Source of the DNA: Ariolimax columbianus | Taxonomy: Eukaryota > Mollusca > Gastropoda > Stylommatophora > Arionidae | Direction of reading: 5' to 3' | Assembly (NCBI GenBank): GCA_036924085.1 | Contig: JAVGWX010000013.1 | Location: forward strand, 40,189,893 to 40,253,892 | DNA: 64,000 nucleotides | Part shown: piece after piece, positions 52,046-63,990 of the stretch | Position numbering within the stretch: position 1 is the first letter of the stretch | Layout of the letters: every line of letters begins with the position of its first letter | Notes under the pieces: generated by a model | Databases searched by the model: none | What the model saw: the letters and a program-made list of their open reading frames with translations, nothing else | What the model was told of the DNA's origin: nothing | Translations under genes and position numbers: made by a program

Positions 52046-52700
52046 TATTATTTGCTCCCTATTCATACCACGCATCCCATATTTGTTAACTTCATCAGTA
52101 AACTTAAGACCTGGCTATACCCTATATCTCTGCATGCAACGCTACATGCAATGTTCGGAGTATTGGGCTGACTGTTGCGTTTGTTAGAGTTATCAATGAA
52201 GATATATGATGGTGAACGGAGAAGAAAAGGAAGATATGTGTGCTCCCTACATATGATCGCTTAGATATTGAAGATATCCTAACAAAAAACAAACTGTTAT
52301 CATAGCTAGTTATCATTAACAAAAAACTACAAATAGAATTTGGAGAAGTACCAATTTATGTCCATCGTTTTTGCTGTTATTTGTTAAAGGTGCTTTAATT
52401 TATGTTATTGTCTGTATCTGACGAAGGTCTTTTGCTCGTAACAGGGGTATCATTTTTTTTCTGCTCCAACAATGTTTATGCTGAGCTTATGCCTATTATT
52501 ATCAGCATGTTAGTTTTGAACATTGACTACACTTTGCTGCACTTCTTCGAAAATTTCGCGGCACACCGAAGTGTTGCGACACTGTTGGTAGGAAATCATT
52601 GGTAGTGCTGGCTATTTTCTGTAAAGCAGCAATTACTTGCCACTTATTGTTTAAAGCTGGAAAGTAGAAGGACTTATTCAGATTTACTAATGCTTAAATT
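52046..52700. other. no feature recognised
   Basis: AT-rich, no recognised content. Confidence 0.5.
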
Positions 52701-52709
52701 GAGTTATTT

Positions 52710-53206
52710 GAAACATAGACTCCAAGGCAACGAGGAGGCAGACAGACTGGCAAAAGAAGGTGCAAGACTACCACAAACAGATACTAGTATGACGTACGAA
52801 GAGTCAAAACGGCTTATCAAAGCCAGATACATGACCAAATGGGAAACCGAACATACTGGTTACACCAAAAACGATGCCTATTACCAGTTGAACCGAAGAG
52901 AGCAGGTCGTTGTCCACAGACTTCGCACTGGCCACAATAGACTGAGGTACCACCTATTCAACAAATTGAAGATAGGTGGTACCGACGAATGCCCGTGCAG
53001 TACCGGTAAAATGACCGCTGAACATCTGCTGCAGAACTGCCCGACATACGAGGATCAGAGAGAGCAGATGTGGCCATCACCAGTGGAACTGCAAGACAAG
53101 CTCTATGGCAGTGGCGACAGCCTCAGGATGACCGCCGCTTTTTTCGAAAAAATAATGGTTACTGTCTGACTGCGTACGAAGAAGAAGAAGAAGAAGAAAC
53201 ATAGAC
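52710..53206 (+). pseudogene. I-like LINE, strongly 5'-truncated copy 4
   Basis: Holds only the last part of RNase H and the C-terminus: QGNEEADRLAKEGARLPQTD, ARYMTKWETEHTGYTKNDAY, RLRTGHNRLRYHLFNKLKIG, DECPCSTGKMTAEHLLQNCP (one Cys context changed: PCST for PCGT), then FFEKIMVTV, stop and a (GAA)n tail. GAAACATAGAC at 52710-52720 and 53196-53206 is an 11-bp target-site duplication. The retained 150 codons are open, so the copy is young. Confidence 0.92.
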
Positions 53207-53349
53207 AAGTCCTTGAACTTTGACGACGATATATTTCTTTGATAACAACAATAGATAATGATCTCATTTTACCCTTTCTTCTATGCATTGTAAAAACGTA
53301 TGGCAGAGCCTCAGCTATAGTTGAAATAAAACTTACCATGTTCCCTCCT

Positions 53350-53550
53350 CCCAAACCTGTTAAATGGCTCGCAGACCTGGACTATCATGCAGAGTGACCA
53401 GAAACGCGTCGAAGCTCTTCGCGTGCGCAGTATGTGTATTCTCGGCATCCACCGTTACGATAGGGTCCCAAAACGTAAAAGTCACGTGATGCACACGTCT
53501 GAACGACATTTACACCACGTTCACAATTGCATTCTGTCTCTCTATTCGGG
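53350..53550 (+). pseudogene. LINE C-terminal scrap
   Basis: TWTIMQSDQKRVEALRVRSM, CILGIHRYDRVPK resembles the LINE segment TWTLLK-D-KRLE-FHMR-QR-ILGI and the relic at 16790. About 50 residues. Confidence 0.5.
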
Positions 53551-53619
53551 AACCTGGCGAGACTTCCCAAGGTTGACGACCCACCAGCTCTGATATCAGG
53601 GCATGGACATTAGGTTCTA

Positions 53620-54300
53620 AAGATTTTACTAAATGTTAATACTTCTAAAACGGTTTTCCACTAGATTTTAATCTAAAACATTCTATTACTACATTTTATT
53701 ACTTCTAAAACGTTTTTCCACTGGATTTCAATACTTCTAAAACGTTTTTCCACTGGATTTTAATTTTTCTAAAACATTCTCCTACTAGTTTTTAATACTT
53801 CTAAAATGTTTTTCCACTGGATTTCTAATACTTCTAAAACGACTTTACTCTTATTGCGTGCACCCTGGATCACAGTCTACACTGTGGATACGGTCGATTG
53901 ATCCGACCGGCCTCCTCATTGTCCAGGTTGATTACTTCTGCTACTACTATGTTTACTCCATGACAACTACACAGACAAGATTGTAATACTTCTAAAATAC
54001 TCTACCACTTAATTTCAATGCTTCTAAAATATTGTTCTACTTGATTTTAATACTTTTGAATTTTTTTCTCACTTGATTTAATGCTTCTAAAATGTTTTCC
54101 CACTTGATTTAAACACTTCTAAAATGTTATTCCACTTGCTTTTCATACTTCTAAAATTTTCGCCAAATTGATTTAAATGCTTCTAAAATGTTCTTATAAT
54201 TGATTGTAAAACTTTAAAAATGTTCTCCAACGAGATTTTAATGCTTCTTAAACGTTCTCCAAATTGCTTTTGCACTTTCAAAACGTTGCCCAATTAATTT
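53620..54300. repeat. about 33-bp minisatellite, diverged, interrupted
   Basis: Units of TAATACTTCTAAAACGTTTT plus TCCACTGGATTT, with roughly 15 degenerate copies. Interrupted at about 53850-53980 by unrelated sequence. Confidence 0.85.
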
Positions 54301-54319
54301 TACTATACACACCATGAAA

Positions 54320-54565
54320 GCCGTTCAACAGACTCCGAACTGGGGTATCACGGTGCAAGAGGGATATGAAACGATGGGGATACACAGATGATGCCCCATG
54401 TGACTGTGGCGCAATAGAGAACCCTGATCACCTGATGACCTGCCCCAACATCCAGGAAACACGCAATAGGTGCGGGACGCCGGAGGCAAATGACAAGACA
54501 ATCTATGTCGTTGAATACTGGTTGTGTGAAGTTATGACGGGGTGCTTGAACACGGAAAGTAAGTA
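54320..54565 (+). pseudogene. LINE C-terminal Cys/His relic
   Basis: RLRTGVSRCKRDMKRWGYTD, DAPCDCGAIENPDHLMTCPN: the Cys/His end of an RT-bearing LINE (pattern RLRTGVGRC---L-KWG, then CDCG----EHIV-CP). A related piece is embedded at 31080-31240. A different family from the I-like copies. Confidence 0.65.
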
Positions 54566-55264
54566 ATTAGCACCAACCAAAGGCAAATCAATAACAATCA
54601 ACAACAGTCAACAACAATTAATACAAATATATGTTGTCAATACGCTCCAGCAGACCAGGTGTTAGACATACTTGGTTTATCCTTAATGAAAGACAGTGAT
54701 AAACTGAACTGGTCAGCCAACTTAAATGAAAGCTACGGTCGAGTACTTTGAAGTCTCCAACACTTCATCTACGACTATATTCACGACAAACAAAACAGGT
54801 CTTCTAAACACTAGCATTATATATTTAAAGTGTCCTCTTCATCTTTAGATACGTATTCAGACAGTGTGCTAATATTTGTTTCTGATTTTGCCGCTAGATG
54901 TCACCTCCTGCTGAAATTATGAGAGCATTAGATTTGACAGGACAGATATACCTCAAAATCTATGTATTATTTAGAATGTATGTCACGTGTTGGCTCGAGG
55001 CAATGGAATCAGATCCGTGAAATTATGACAACTTCTCACAGAAGATTAAACAATTTGCTGCCACTGGGGAAGTTAATCACAGATAGAGAATTACTCATCG
55101 ACCCCAGGGAAACATGTCCTCGGGGCTGGAGTATCAGAAATTAATGGACTGAAACTTTTGGAGGATGGTACCTCTTCAATTAATCAGGGAAGCCATATGG
55201 GTGTTAATTTCTCTCTATTTACTTCGATGCAGTGGGATTTCGTTTTCCGACGTTTACTGGCTGC
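54566..55264. other. no feature recognised
   Basis: No motif or repeat match identified. Confidence 0.5.
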
Positions 55265-55450
55265 TTAAAATTAGACGATTAACGGAACTACGTAAAACGA
55301 GAAATCAATTTGCAGAATAACAGTACTTCGTATAACGAGAAAACAATTTACAGAATAACACGTATAACGAGAAATTAATTTGAAAAATATCACAACTTCG
55401 TATAACGGGAAACAAATTTGCAGAATAACAGAACTACCTATAAGGAGAAC
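55265..55450. repeat. about 38-bp minisatellite, 4-5 copies
   Basis: Units with CGTATAACGAGAAATCAATT and TGCAGAATAACAG; diverged. Confidence 0.85.
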
Positions 55451-55699
55451 GCAATTTGTATTCTGTAATTCTGTGCTGTGAGGCCATATATTTGAGCACT
55501 AATGGCGTTTTTCTAAAAATGAAACAGGAAACACTCTTCCCACAACACACGTGTAAATAAAAACAATCTAAAGCAGACGTAAGATTAAAAATTGTTGGCA
55601 AATATAAATAATATTTTAAAGATTTGCTTTACAGAAAAATTGAAACAAGATGCCCAAAATTTCGAGTGGTCTGCTGGAGTCTTTGTGTAGGACAAAGAT

Positions 55700-55850
55700 A
55701 ATAATAGCATCACTGCCCCACAGAGAGCTTGTCGTAAGAGGTGACTAACTACGTGACATGGCTAACACCAGCCACGGTTGGGTGGTTTGTTAAGAGCAGA
55801 ATAGATAGCGCCTAAGAGGCTGCGGGTCTACTTTACTCCAGTGCAGTACT
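55700..55850 (+). repeat. SINE-like repeat with conserved core, copy 3
   Basis: CTTGTCGTAAGAGGTGACTA, ACGTGACATGGCTAACACC, TTGGGTGGTTTGTTAAGAGC and GATAGCGCCTAAGAGGCTGC match the minus strand of 2840-2995 over about 150 bp. Confidence 0.68.
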
Positions 55851-55894
55851 TTTCAACCTGGGCGCTACTGCTCACTAGTGGGTGATGTTATCTT

Positions 55895-56180
55895 TGAGCA
55901 GAATAATTACATGCTGTATTTTCATAACCTGAGGAAACTATTTCAGAATAATGACATGCTGTATTAAACACGACCTGAGGAAACTATTTCAGAATAATGA
56001 CATGCTGTATTAAACATGACCCGAGGAAACTATTTCAGAATAATGGCATGATGTATTGAACACAACCCGAGGAAACTATTTCAGAATAATGACATGCTGT
56101 ATTAAACACGACCCGATGAAACTATTTCAGAATAATGTCATTATGTATTGAACACGATCCGAGGAAACTATTTCAGAATA
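55895..56180. repeat. 46-47 bp minisatellite, about 6 copies
   Basis: Units of AATAATGACATGCTGTATTA, AACACGACCTGAGGAAACTA, TTTCAG. Confidence 0.92.
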
Positions 56181-56384
56181 CCATCAAACCAACCAAAAAG
56201 CAAATTTTGAGAACCTGTGTATTTCATGTGGCAGCCAACGGCCATAAACTGTGGACAGTTACCCAAACGTCCAGTACTTCGAGTCGAGATGTTATAGAAA
56301 GGTCCGCAGAATACAATAAACCGAAAAAAAGAAGAATGCAGACATTCGACAAGAGTTAAGCATAGAGGAGAACTGGTACATACA

Positions 56385-56900
56385 TTCCATCATCATCATC
56401 ATCATGTAGCATCTCCTTTGTATAACATTGATCCCATCACAGTCTGTCTGAAAGAATCTCGGTCTCTTGCCAAAACTCCAGTCTCTGCCACAGTCATACC
56501 CAGGCATTCCTGGATATCTTGGTGCCATCGTCTTCTTGGTGTACCTCTTCCTCTTTTGCCTGGCACCATACCTTCCATCACCGATCACTCGAGACCGTTG
56601 TCTCTCTTGATGTGACCAAAGTATTTGCATTTTCTATCCAAAATGGAATTGATAAACTCGTTCTCCTCTATGCTCAACTCTTGCCGAATGTCTACATTTG
56701 TTTTTTTCTCTGTCCAGGGTATTTTGAGGATCTTTCTGTAACATTTTGACTCGAAGGATTTGATTCTTTGTCTAGAAGTTTTGGTAATCGTCCATGATTC
56801 GCAGCGATACGCTGCCACAGGAAAAACACAGGCTCTCAAGACTTTTACTCTTATGATTTTGTTGGTGTTCTGTCATAATTTCGTATGGCTGTTCAGTCTC
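56385..56900 (-). pseudogene. RTE-like LINE 3' end relic, copy 2
   Basis: Minus strand: CVFPVAAYRCESWTITKTSR, QRIKSFESKCYRKILKIPWT, EKKTNVDIRQELSIEENEFI, KCKYFGHIKRDNGLE, then after a frameshift DGRYGARQKRKRYTKKTMAP and GYDCGRDWSFGKRPRFFQTD. It ends in an (ATG)n microsatellite at 56388-56405. This copy is uninterrupted where the copy at 37341-39960 holds an I-like insertion, so it serves as an empty-site reference (CACAGTCTGTCTGAAAG). Confidence 0.82.
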
Positions 56901-56984
56901 TGCATTGCCATAGCTAGTCTTCTTCTGATTTCTTTCGAGCAGTCGCATTTTTGTCAATTCTGTTTTGAAATCCTATCATAAACA

Positions 56985-57095
56985 GGAAATTGATGTACAC
57001 TGGACACATAAAAAAGATACAACGGTCTTGAGAGAACGGTAATGGTAGATTTTGGTGCCGGATAAGGGAGACAGAGGCAGACAAAGAAGGCGATT
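56985..57095 (+). pseudogene. RTE-like LINE scrap
   Basis: KRYNGLERTVMVDFGAG then GRQRQTKKA corresponds to the family block GLERTVMEGMVPGKRGRGRPR. About 35 residues, opposite in strand to the relic at 56385. Confidence 0.6.
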
Positions 57096-57386
57096 TCTTA
57101 GCTTCAACATTTTTCTAACTATCTCGCAGTAGCTTTCTCTCGAAGATCTTCAAAAAATGTGCCAGTACTTGTGATGGTTCATAGCCATAGTCAAGTGTTT
57201 TTTGTTTGTTGTTTCACCATCAGCAGACCAGTGTGTATCATTGAGTCACTGTATTGTAACATCACGTTGTGGTCAATAGGTAAGGCCCTTCTCTTTCATA
57301 GCGATGAAGGAAAACGGTGAACGATCGAATCCCGCTAGTTTCAAGCAGCCCCTGGTCTTACGGAAGGAAGACTAGAGTGCGAACAT
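57096..57386. other. no feature recognised
   Basis: Flanking sequence of the I-like insertion; nothing recognised. Confidence 0.5.
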
Positions 57387-59037
57387 AAGAGTTACCTTCC
57401 ACGACAACATGAATACGGCACCTGAAGAGCACACGATGGCCAAATTAACAATGCGCGAAATGGAAGAGGCTATGAAAACATTAAAGAAAAGGAAATCTCC
57501 CGGAAAAGACGGGATAACAAACGAAATGCTGATGGGGCTGGGCCAAACAGCGAAGAGGAAACTGCTATCGGTCCTGAACCAAAGCTGGAAAAGGGGAATT
57601 GTACCCCAGGCATGGAAAGACGCAATACTGGTACCAGTACCAAAAACAGGAAAGGATAAAACAGATCCAAATGGATACAGGCCCATCAGCCTTCTGAGCT
57701 GTGTCGGCAAGCTGATGGAACGGATGATAAACACCAGACTGATGTGGCATCTGGAAGAAAAACGAATACTAATTCCACAGAAAGCCGGCTTTAGACAGCA
57801 CAGATCCACTGAGGACCAGGTCATCCTCATAGCCCAGGAGATAAAAGATGCCTACCAGGCACAGAAACACACAGTAGCTGTTTGGGTGGATCTGGAAAAG
57901 GCATTTGACAAAGTCTGGAAAGACGGACTTAGAGTCAAGCTAAGAAGAAGTGATGTTTGTGGGAAAATGTACAAATGGATCAACCACTACCTCAAACAAA
58001 GAACGGCCAGAGTCCAAGTACAAGGGCAGATGAGCAAAAAGGTGACACTCGAGCAGGGAGTACCCCAAGGGGGAGTACTGTCACCCACACTCTTCCTGGT
58101 ATATATAAACGATTTTACAGAGAATATACCAAGAAGAGTCCATAGCTCAATGTTTGTAGACGATCTGGCTATGTGGACCTCTGAAAAGAATCTCACCATA
58201 GCACGAAATCGGATGCAGACGGCCCTGGTAGAGTGGGCGAACTCATGGCTGGTCAAAATAAACGAGGACAAAACCTCATGCACAATATTCTCGCTTTCAT
58301 TAAAACCCCAAAATACCAAATTAAGTCTAAATGGCAAATTCCTGCAGCCAAACGACAACCCAACCTATCTGGGAGTCACATTTGATCGGCGCATGACATG
58401 GAAAAATCAGATTGAGAGAAACCGAATGAAAGCCAGAGAAAGAATGGCAATCATGAGGAAACTTGCTGGCACAAGCTGGGGAGCAGACGAAGGCATACTA
58501 AAGAAACTGTACACTGGAAGAGTGAGACCAGTTCTCGAGTATGGCATTGTGGCATGGACAACAGCAGCGAAGGCGAACTTCGATAAAGTTAGCAAACTTC
58601 AAAACCAAGCCATGAGAATTATAACAGGTGGCATGAAGTCAACGCCAATTGTAGAACTTGAAAAGATTACAAAACTGCAATCCATGACCGATAGAAGAGA
58701 CTGCAGAGCCCAGCTGCAGTCAGAGAAACTCCGAAGACTGACCGATCATCCAATGCACCAGAGACTAAACAATTTGGGAAATGGGAAACTAAAGCGGAGA
58801 AACTTTGCAGAAATAGCCAAAGCAAAGATGCACGAAGATCCCATAAACGCACTAACAACACCAAAACCCATCACTACTGTACGAAAACCTACCTGGAGGC
58901 AGGATATATTTCCAGAGGTGGTAGAAAATATACCAGGTATTGCAAACAAAAACTGCCAGACTGAAAAAGAAAGGAAACATACTACCCTAAGCTTCATAAC
59001 GAAAAGCTACCCAAGCATGGACTGGACCCATGCATAA
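57387..59037 (+). pseudogene. I-like LINE copy 3, reverse transcriptase part
   Basis: The best-preserved element here. AAGAGTTACCTTC at 57387-57399 and 59848-59860 is its 13-bp target-site duplication, so the insertion is 57400-59847, 5'-truncated upstream of the RT. The frame 57409-59037 gives RT: KRKSPGKDGITNEML (about 25-39), AWKDAILVPVPKTGK, NGYRPISLLSCVGKLMER, QKAGFRQHRSTEDQ, VDLEKAFDKVWKDGLR (163-178), LEQGVPQGGVLSPTLFLVYI, intact FVDD at 249-252, then thumb (PTYLGVTFDRRMTWKNQ, RPVLEYGIVAWTTAAK). The frame ends at TAA 59035-59037, where two other copies read Tyr just before the first RNase H Asp. The frame then continues into RNase H. Confidence 0.93.
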
Positions 59038-59860
59038 ACCGACGGTTCTGTAACAAATACTACACAGAACGGAGGGGCAGGAGCATTCCTGAACCTACCA
59101 AATGGCAGAAAAATAACACTGTCATTCGCTACTGGTAAGTACACAAGCAATTTCAGAGCGGAGGCAGAGGCACTGAGGGCGGCAGTGGAAGAAATGGTGA
59201 CACACAGTGAAAATGAAAGCCATATAGTCCTGCTTACAGATGCTCTCGCCGTAGTCACAGCGCCAAAAAGCCAGAAAAATACTGAGCTTAATGCCTTAAG
59301 AGCAGCACTCTGCAAACTGTGCCAGCAGTCCGCACCAAAACGGGTAGTGGTACAGTGGGTCCCATCACACTGCAACATCAAAGGCAACGAGGAGGCAGAC
59401 AGACTGGCAAAAGAAGGTGCAAGACTACCACAAACAGATACTAGTATGACGTACGAAGAGTCAAAACGGCTTATCAAAGCCAGATACATGACCAAATGGG
59501 AAACCGAACATACTGGTTACACCAAAAACGATTCCTATTACCAGTTGAACCGAAGAGAGCAGGTCGTTGTCTTCAGACTTCGCACTGGCCACAATAGACT
59601 GAGGTACCACCTATTCAACAAATTAAAGATATGTGATACCGACGAATGCCCGTGCGGTACCGGTAAAATGACCGCAGAACATCTGCTGCAGAACTGCCCG
59701 ACATACGAGGATCAGAGAGAGCAGATGTGGCCATCACCAGTGGAACTGCAAGACAAGCTCTATGGCAGTGGCGACAGCCTCAGGATGACCGCCGCTTTTT
59801 TCGAAAAATTAATGGTTACTGTCTGACTGCGTACGAAGAAGAAGAAGAAGAGTTACCTTC
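59038..59860 (+). pseudogene. I-like LINE copy 3, RNase H and C-terminus
   Basis: In the same frame as the RT part, after a single TAA. RNase H acidic residues: TDGSVTNTTQ (Asp at 59041-59043), FRAEAEALRAA, VLLTDALAVV and EEADRLAKEG. Then a linker (KWETEHTGYTKND, FRLRTGHNRLRYHLFN) and a Cys/His cluster DECPCGTGKMTAEHLLQNCP that may bind nucleic acid. The frame ends FFEKLMVTV at 59826, followed by CTGCGTACGAAGAAGAAG and the target-site duplication at 59848-59860. RNase H helps remove the RNA template. The TAA is the only break I see in about 806 codons. Confidence 0.92.
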
Positions 59861-60565
59861 ACCTGTATCGAAAATCTTGATTAGATTTTGTTGCTGTAAT
59901 ATGAACACCGAACTACAAGTAAGTCTGCTGTCCGCTGATATCACATTGAATGTATTGTTGCTTGTTTAATGCTTTTGTAGATCAGATTTATCCGCGTACA
60001 TTACAATATTTTTAATATGATCCTAGGCCTTTCCATACACACAGAATGTGCGCTACAAACTGCGCCCGAAGATTAAAAACAGCGATACAACTAAATATCT
60101 AAGCAGTACCCTGGCGCAATAAAGATAGGGAAAGTAAAACGTTTTATGGACCTTTTTTATTTGACAGGTGTACATTATACCTTTTAATCCGCCCTTTTAT
60201 AATGTTGTAGATACAATCGCAAAATGCAAACCTTCTATTTTAGTATATAATAAAAAATCCAAATTATAATTTTGGTTAACTTATGCACCATCACCTACGA
60301 GTCTCACGCCCCTAGGCTTAAGCCTAATGAAAAATCCAACCTTAGGGATATCACTGCAGTAGGCTTCTTTACAGGACGCCTGCACTTAATCAATGTGTGT
60401 TCCATTGTGTTATTGATTGACATAGCAATTATTTTACTAAGTCAGTGTGCCTATCACGACATACAACAAAATGTGTTATTGCGAAATTCTTGATTACCTG
60501 AGATTAACACCTGTTATCTTAAGCAATGGTAATGCAGGGACCCGATTCAAATTATACCTGAAGAA
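59861..60565. other. no feature recognised
   Basis: AT-rich, no recognised content. Confidence 0.5.

Positions 60566-60570
<5 letters not shown>

Positions 60571-60625
<55 letters not shown>
60571..60625. repeat. (AT)n microsatellite
   Basis: About 55 bp of AT with one CAT interruption. Confidence 0.95.
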
Positions 60626-60844
60626 ACTTTATTATTCGTCATCAAAGTGAGAGTGAAACTTTGAAATAATGTTGAAAGCGGAACATGGAAATAAATGTAA
60701 TATAATATGAACAAATTCAAGATTAACAATGATGATATCCAATTGCTGGTTATGGTAATGATCTTTTGATGATACCCTGTAGACGATTGACAAGAAATTA
60801 ATCAAAATAGAAAGGTTCAATCAGTCCAATATATATATATCGAG

Positions 60845-61600
60845 ATGAAGGCATCAGGGCATGAAGACACCGGACACAAGGGCACAGGGCATGAAGACAC
60901 CGGACACAAGGGCATCAGGGCATGAAGACACCGGACACAAGGGCATCAGGGCATGAAGACACCGGACACAAGGGCATCAGGGCATGAAGACACCGGACAC
61001 AAGGGCATCAGGGCATGAAGACACCGGACACAAGGGCATCAGGGCATGAAGACACCGGACACAAGGGCACAGGGCATGAAGACACCGGACACAAGGGCAT
61101 CAGGGCATGAAGACACCGGACACAAGGGCATCAGGGCATGAAGACACCGGACACAAGGGCATCAGGGCATGAAGACACCGGACACAAGGGCATCAGGGCA
61201 TGAAGACACCGGACACAAGGGCATCAGGGCATGAAGACACCGGACACAAGGGCACAGGGCATGAAGACACCGGACACAAGGGCATCAGGGCATGAAGACA
61301 CCGGACACAAGGGCATCAGGGCATGAAGACACCGGACACAAGGGCATCAGGGCATGAAGACACCGGACACAAGGGCACAGGGCATGAAGACACCGGACAC
61401 AAGGGCACAGGGCATGAAGACACCGGACACAAGGGCACAGGGCATGAAGACACCGGACACAAGGGCATCAGGGCATGAAGACACCGGACACAAGGGCATC
61501 AGGGCATGAAGACACCGGACACAAGGGCACAGGGCATGAAGACACCGGACACAAGGGCATCAGGGCATGAAGACACCGGACACAAGGGCACAGGGCATTA
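60845..61600. repeat. 30/31-bp minisatellite, about 24 copies
   Basis: Very homogeneous units of GCATGAAGACACCGGACACA plus AGGGCATCAGG (31 bp), with a 30-bp variant that lacks one T (AGGGCACAGG). The near-absence of other differences suggests recent expansion. Diverged relatives (ACATGAAGGCACC, ACATGAATGCACC) continue to about 61790 and look like the older edge. Confidence 0.93.
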
Positions 61601-61827
61601 AGGCACCCGACATGAAGGCACCGAAAATGCAGGCGCCTGACATGAATGCACCGGACATGTGGTCACCAAGCATGAAGACACATGACATGAATACAGATGA
61701 AAGGAATGCTCCCGACATGAAGGCACCCGACATTAAGGCGCTGGGCATGAATGCACCGAACACAAAGGTACCAGCCATGAGTTTTTCTTTCAATCCATCG
61801 TCATTATATCCATGATATTTGGATCTT

Positions 61828-61900
61828 GTGTCGTAGTTTATAGTGTAATTCCTATTAAACGCTTTTCAGGCCCAACGCATCCGATTTTTACGGTTTTTGC
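61828..61900 (-). repeat. SINE-L relic (degenerate)
   Basis: TGTGTCGTAGTTTATAG and CCCAACGCATCCGATTTTTA match the minus-strand SINE-L core (GTGTCGTAGTTTACAGCTTG, CCAACACATCCGATTTCAG) with many changes. Confidence 0.5.
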
Positions 61901-62814
61901 AGCACCTGGTCTGCCTTTCGAAGTTTATTCCATTAGCTAGACCACACGAATGTAGCCTGCTTCCAGGGCCGTCATGTGAATGCGAAATGAGATTTTGTTC
62001 AGCGTGTACAACTTCGGTCCCCGACATCCGGACATGAGTCTGACATCCTGGAAAGACGGAGACGCATTCCAATGCACGGATGCACGTGCGTAAGTAAGGT
62101 GAAGATTCCTCTTCCCCCACCCCCTCCCTTCCTCCCTCCCAAACCGACTGGCTAAAAAAACACATTGCAAAACGAACATGTGAAGTGAAAAGACACACTC
62201 CACTGCAAGTAAATTAAAATGATTAAAACAAAGAGTTACTACTTCGAGGACACATCATCATATAGTCAGTCATGACTGCAAGGGGCTTTTACTACTATAT
62301 ATTGCCGGAATGGCTAATAGTTTAGAGCATTTAACTATTAAACAACATCTGACATGGTACATAGCATAGCTGCAAATCATTTAACTCAGTTTAAAACTGG
62401 TACCCGACTTAGATGTGCTGAAAATAAGACAAGACAGAAGAGAAGTGGTTTGTCCAATACAAAAACGAAGACACTTCGTGCAATGATTTCCTTAACATTC
62501 TATCACCAGCGACAGTGTCTGCGGTGTGACATTGTATATAATAGATATTTCCATTATTTTCTCTGTAGAAAAGCAGTTTAACTTTACTCGTCTGTCAATG
62601 ATTTATAGCAAGAGACAGGAGGTCATATTCTGGTCTGGAAAGCTCCAGTAATGAAACTAAAATGAATAATGGGAATAAAATGAACATTAATATCAACTAG
62701 TTCAAAGATCAATCTATAAGAGATGGATCGTCTTTGTCATATTGTGCCCATTGCTGTTGTAGTTGTTATTCGTCTTATTTCATAAGACGGTATGAAGCCA
62801 AAGATGTTTTACAG
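61901..62814. other. no feature recognised
   Basis: No motif or repeat match identified; two overlapping minus frames near 61900-62200 show nothing known. Confidence 0.5.
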
Positions 62815-62935
62815 TGAGTGAGCTGATAGCAGACAGCAACACATAGCTGGCTACTTACGCCATAATCAGCAAACCAGAACTGACCAATCCTTTATTCCGC
62901 CTCCAAGTGGTTCAGTATGGAAACAGTTGTTTGAG
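62815..62935 (+). repeat. repeat N, copy 2
   Basis: ACACATAGCTGGCTACT, CCATAATCAGCAAACCAGAA and TGACCAATCCTTTATTCCGC pair with 48615-48725. Confidence 0.5.
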
Positions 62936-62944
62936 TCAGAAGAG

Positions 62945-63345
62945 AGTATATGAATGGGAGATATATTTCAAAACGGTAGACAAAACGTCATTAATGAACC
63001 GCAACGTGAAAGACCAGCTGGCGGAGTAGCTGACATAGTAAAACAGCAGATCGACCAACTAGTCCGTGGCAACAAGCGATTCATTTTTGATAAAATAGAC
63101 GTAGAAATTGCGCACAAAATGTCCATGATGACCTCGGTTATAGGAAAGTGTGTTGCAGATGGGTTATAAGGTACCTAACAACAAGATAATGTATGCGGTG
63201 CAACATTTATTAAAAGTCACCCTAAAAGACTGTATTCTAGAGGACATCCACGATCTAGTGGACAGGTGGACAAAGTGTTTCCCAGGTACGGAGACTATGT
63301 CGCAAAATAAAACATAACAAAATATCTGGTTCGCATTCTTCTAAA
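62945..63345 (+). mobile_element. mariner-like element, strongly deleted, second type
   Basis: The N-terminal block ERPAGGVADIVKQQIDQLVR, GNKRFIFDKIDVEIAHKMSM, VIGKCVADGL resembles the second helix-turn-helix of SETMAR-type mariner transposases (VRENRRFTI--L---FP-IS, V---V-E-LGY). After a stop and frameshift comes the usual C-terminal end DLVDRWTKCFPRYGDYVAK (pattern LV-RW-KCI---GDYVEK). The whole catalytic core is deleted, leaving about 400 bp. A different lineage from the copies at 40262 and 50907. Confidence 0.6.
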
Positions 63346-63820
63346 AATGTTATTAATAAAATTGGTGTTACTTAATGGCTGTCCCTCGTATTAGTGAAGC
63401 AATTCGTGTCAGGCGTAATATCACCAGTGTCTGACGGAGCATCGCAAAACACAGGAACCTTAACATGGGCTAATTCTGTAACCCGTTCGAGGCCATCAGA
63501 AATTTGTAATCCTCTTAAAAGTCGTTCTCCGGCCTAGCAATGTCGTTACAGACAAATTTACAATTTAAGATATGTATGCAACTTGTGAAGAAGGAATATT
63601 CTTACTGCAACCCTGCAAGCATGCCGTAACAGGCAATTATAAGATTTAGAATCCCAATCTAAGAGCAGATGGCTGTATGTTTTTGATGCTGGCCTTATGA
63701 CCGCAACGACTGAAGTTCAAAACCTTGGTAAGGCACGCATTTTGTTTATACTGGATGTAAAATTAAAACCAAGCATGTACATTGCATGTCATTTGTGTGA
63801 AGAAAGTGGCTTATATTCTT
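63346..63820. other. no feature recognised
   Basis: No motif or repeat match identified. Confidence 0.5.
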
Positions 63821-63824
63821 TTCT

Positions 63825-63990
63825 TACTTAGTCGGTCCTCTTCTACTTTTGCAACATAGATCGCCATACTGTTCTATCCGCTGTCTTTCTCCTGGCCTCT
63901 TTCCAATCCAGCCCTCGGTCACTTAGGGGCTGTCATATGTTGTCTTACCAACGTATTTCGGGACGTCCTGTGGGTCTGAGTCCTTGACCT
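63825..63990 (-). pseudogene. LINE C-terminal scrap at the window edge
   Basis: Minus-strand blocks GRPEIRW, then DRGLDWKEARRKTADRTVWR and SMLQK fit a LINE tail of the pattern GRP-TRW-D-I, W---A--R--WR. It continues beyond the window. Confidence 0.45.
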
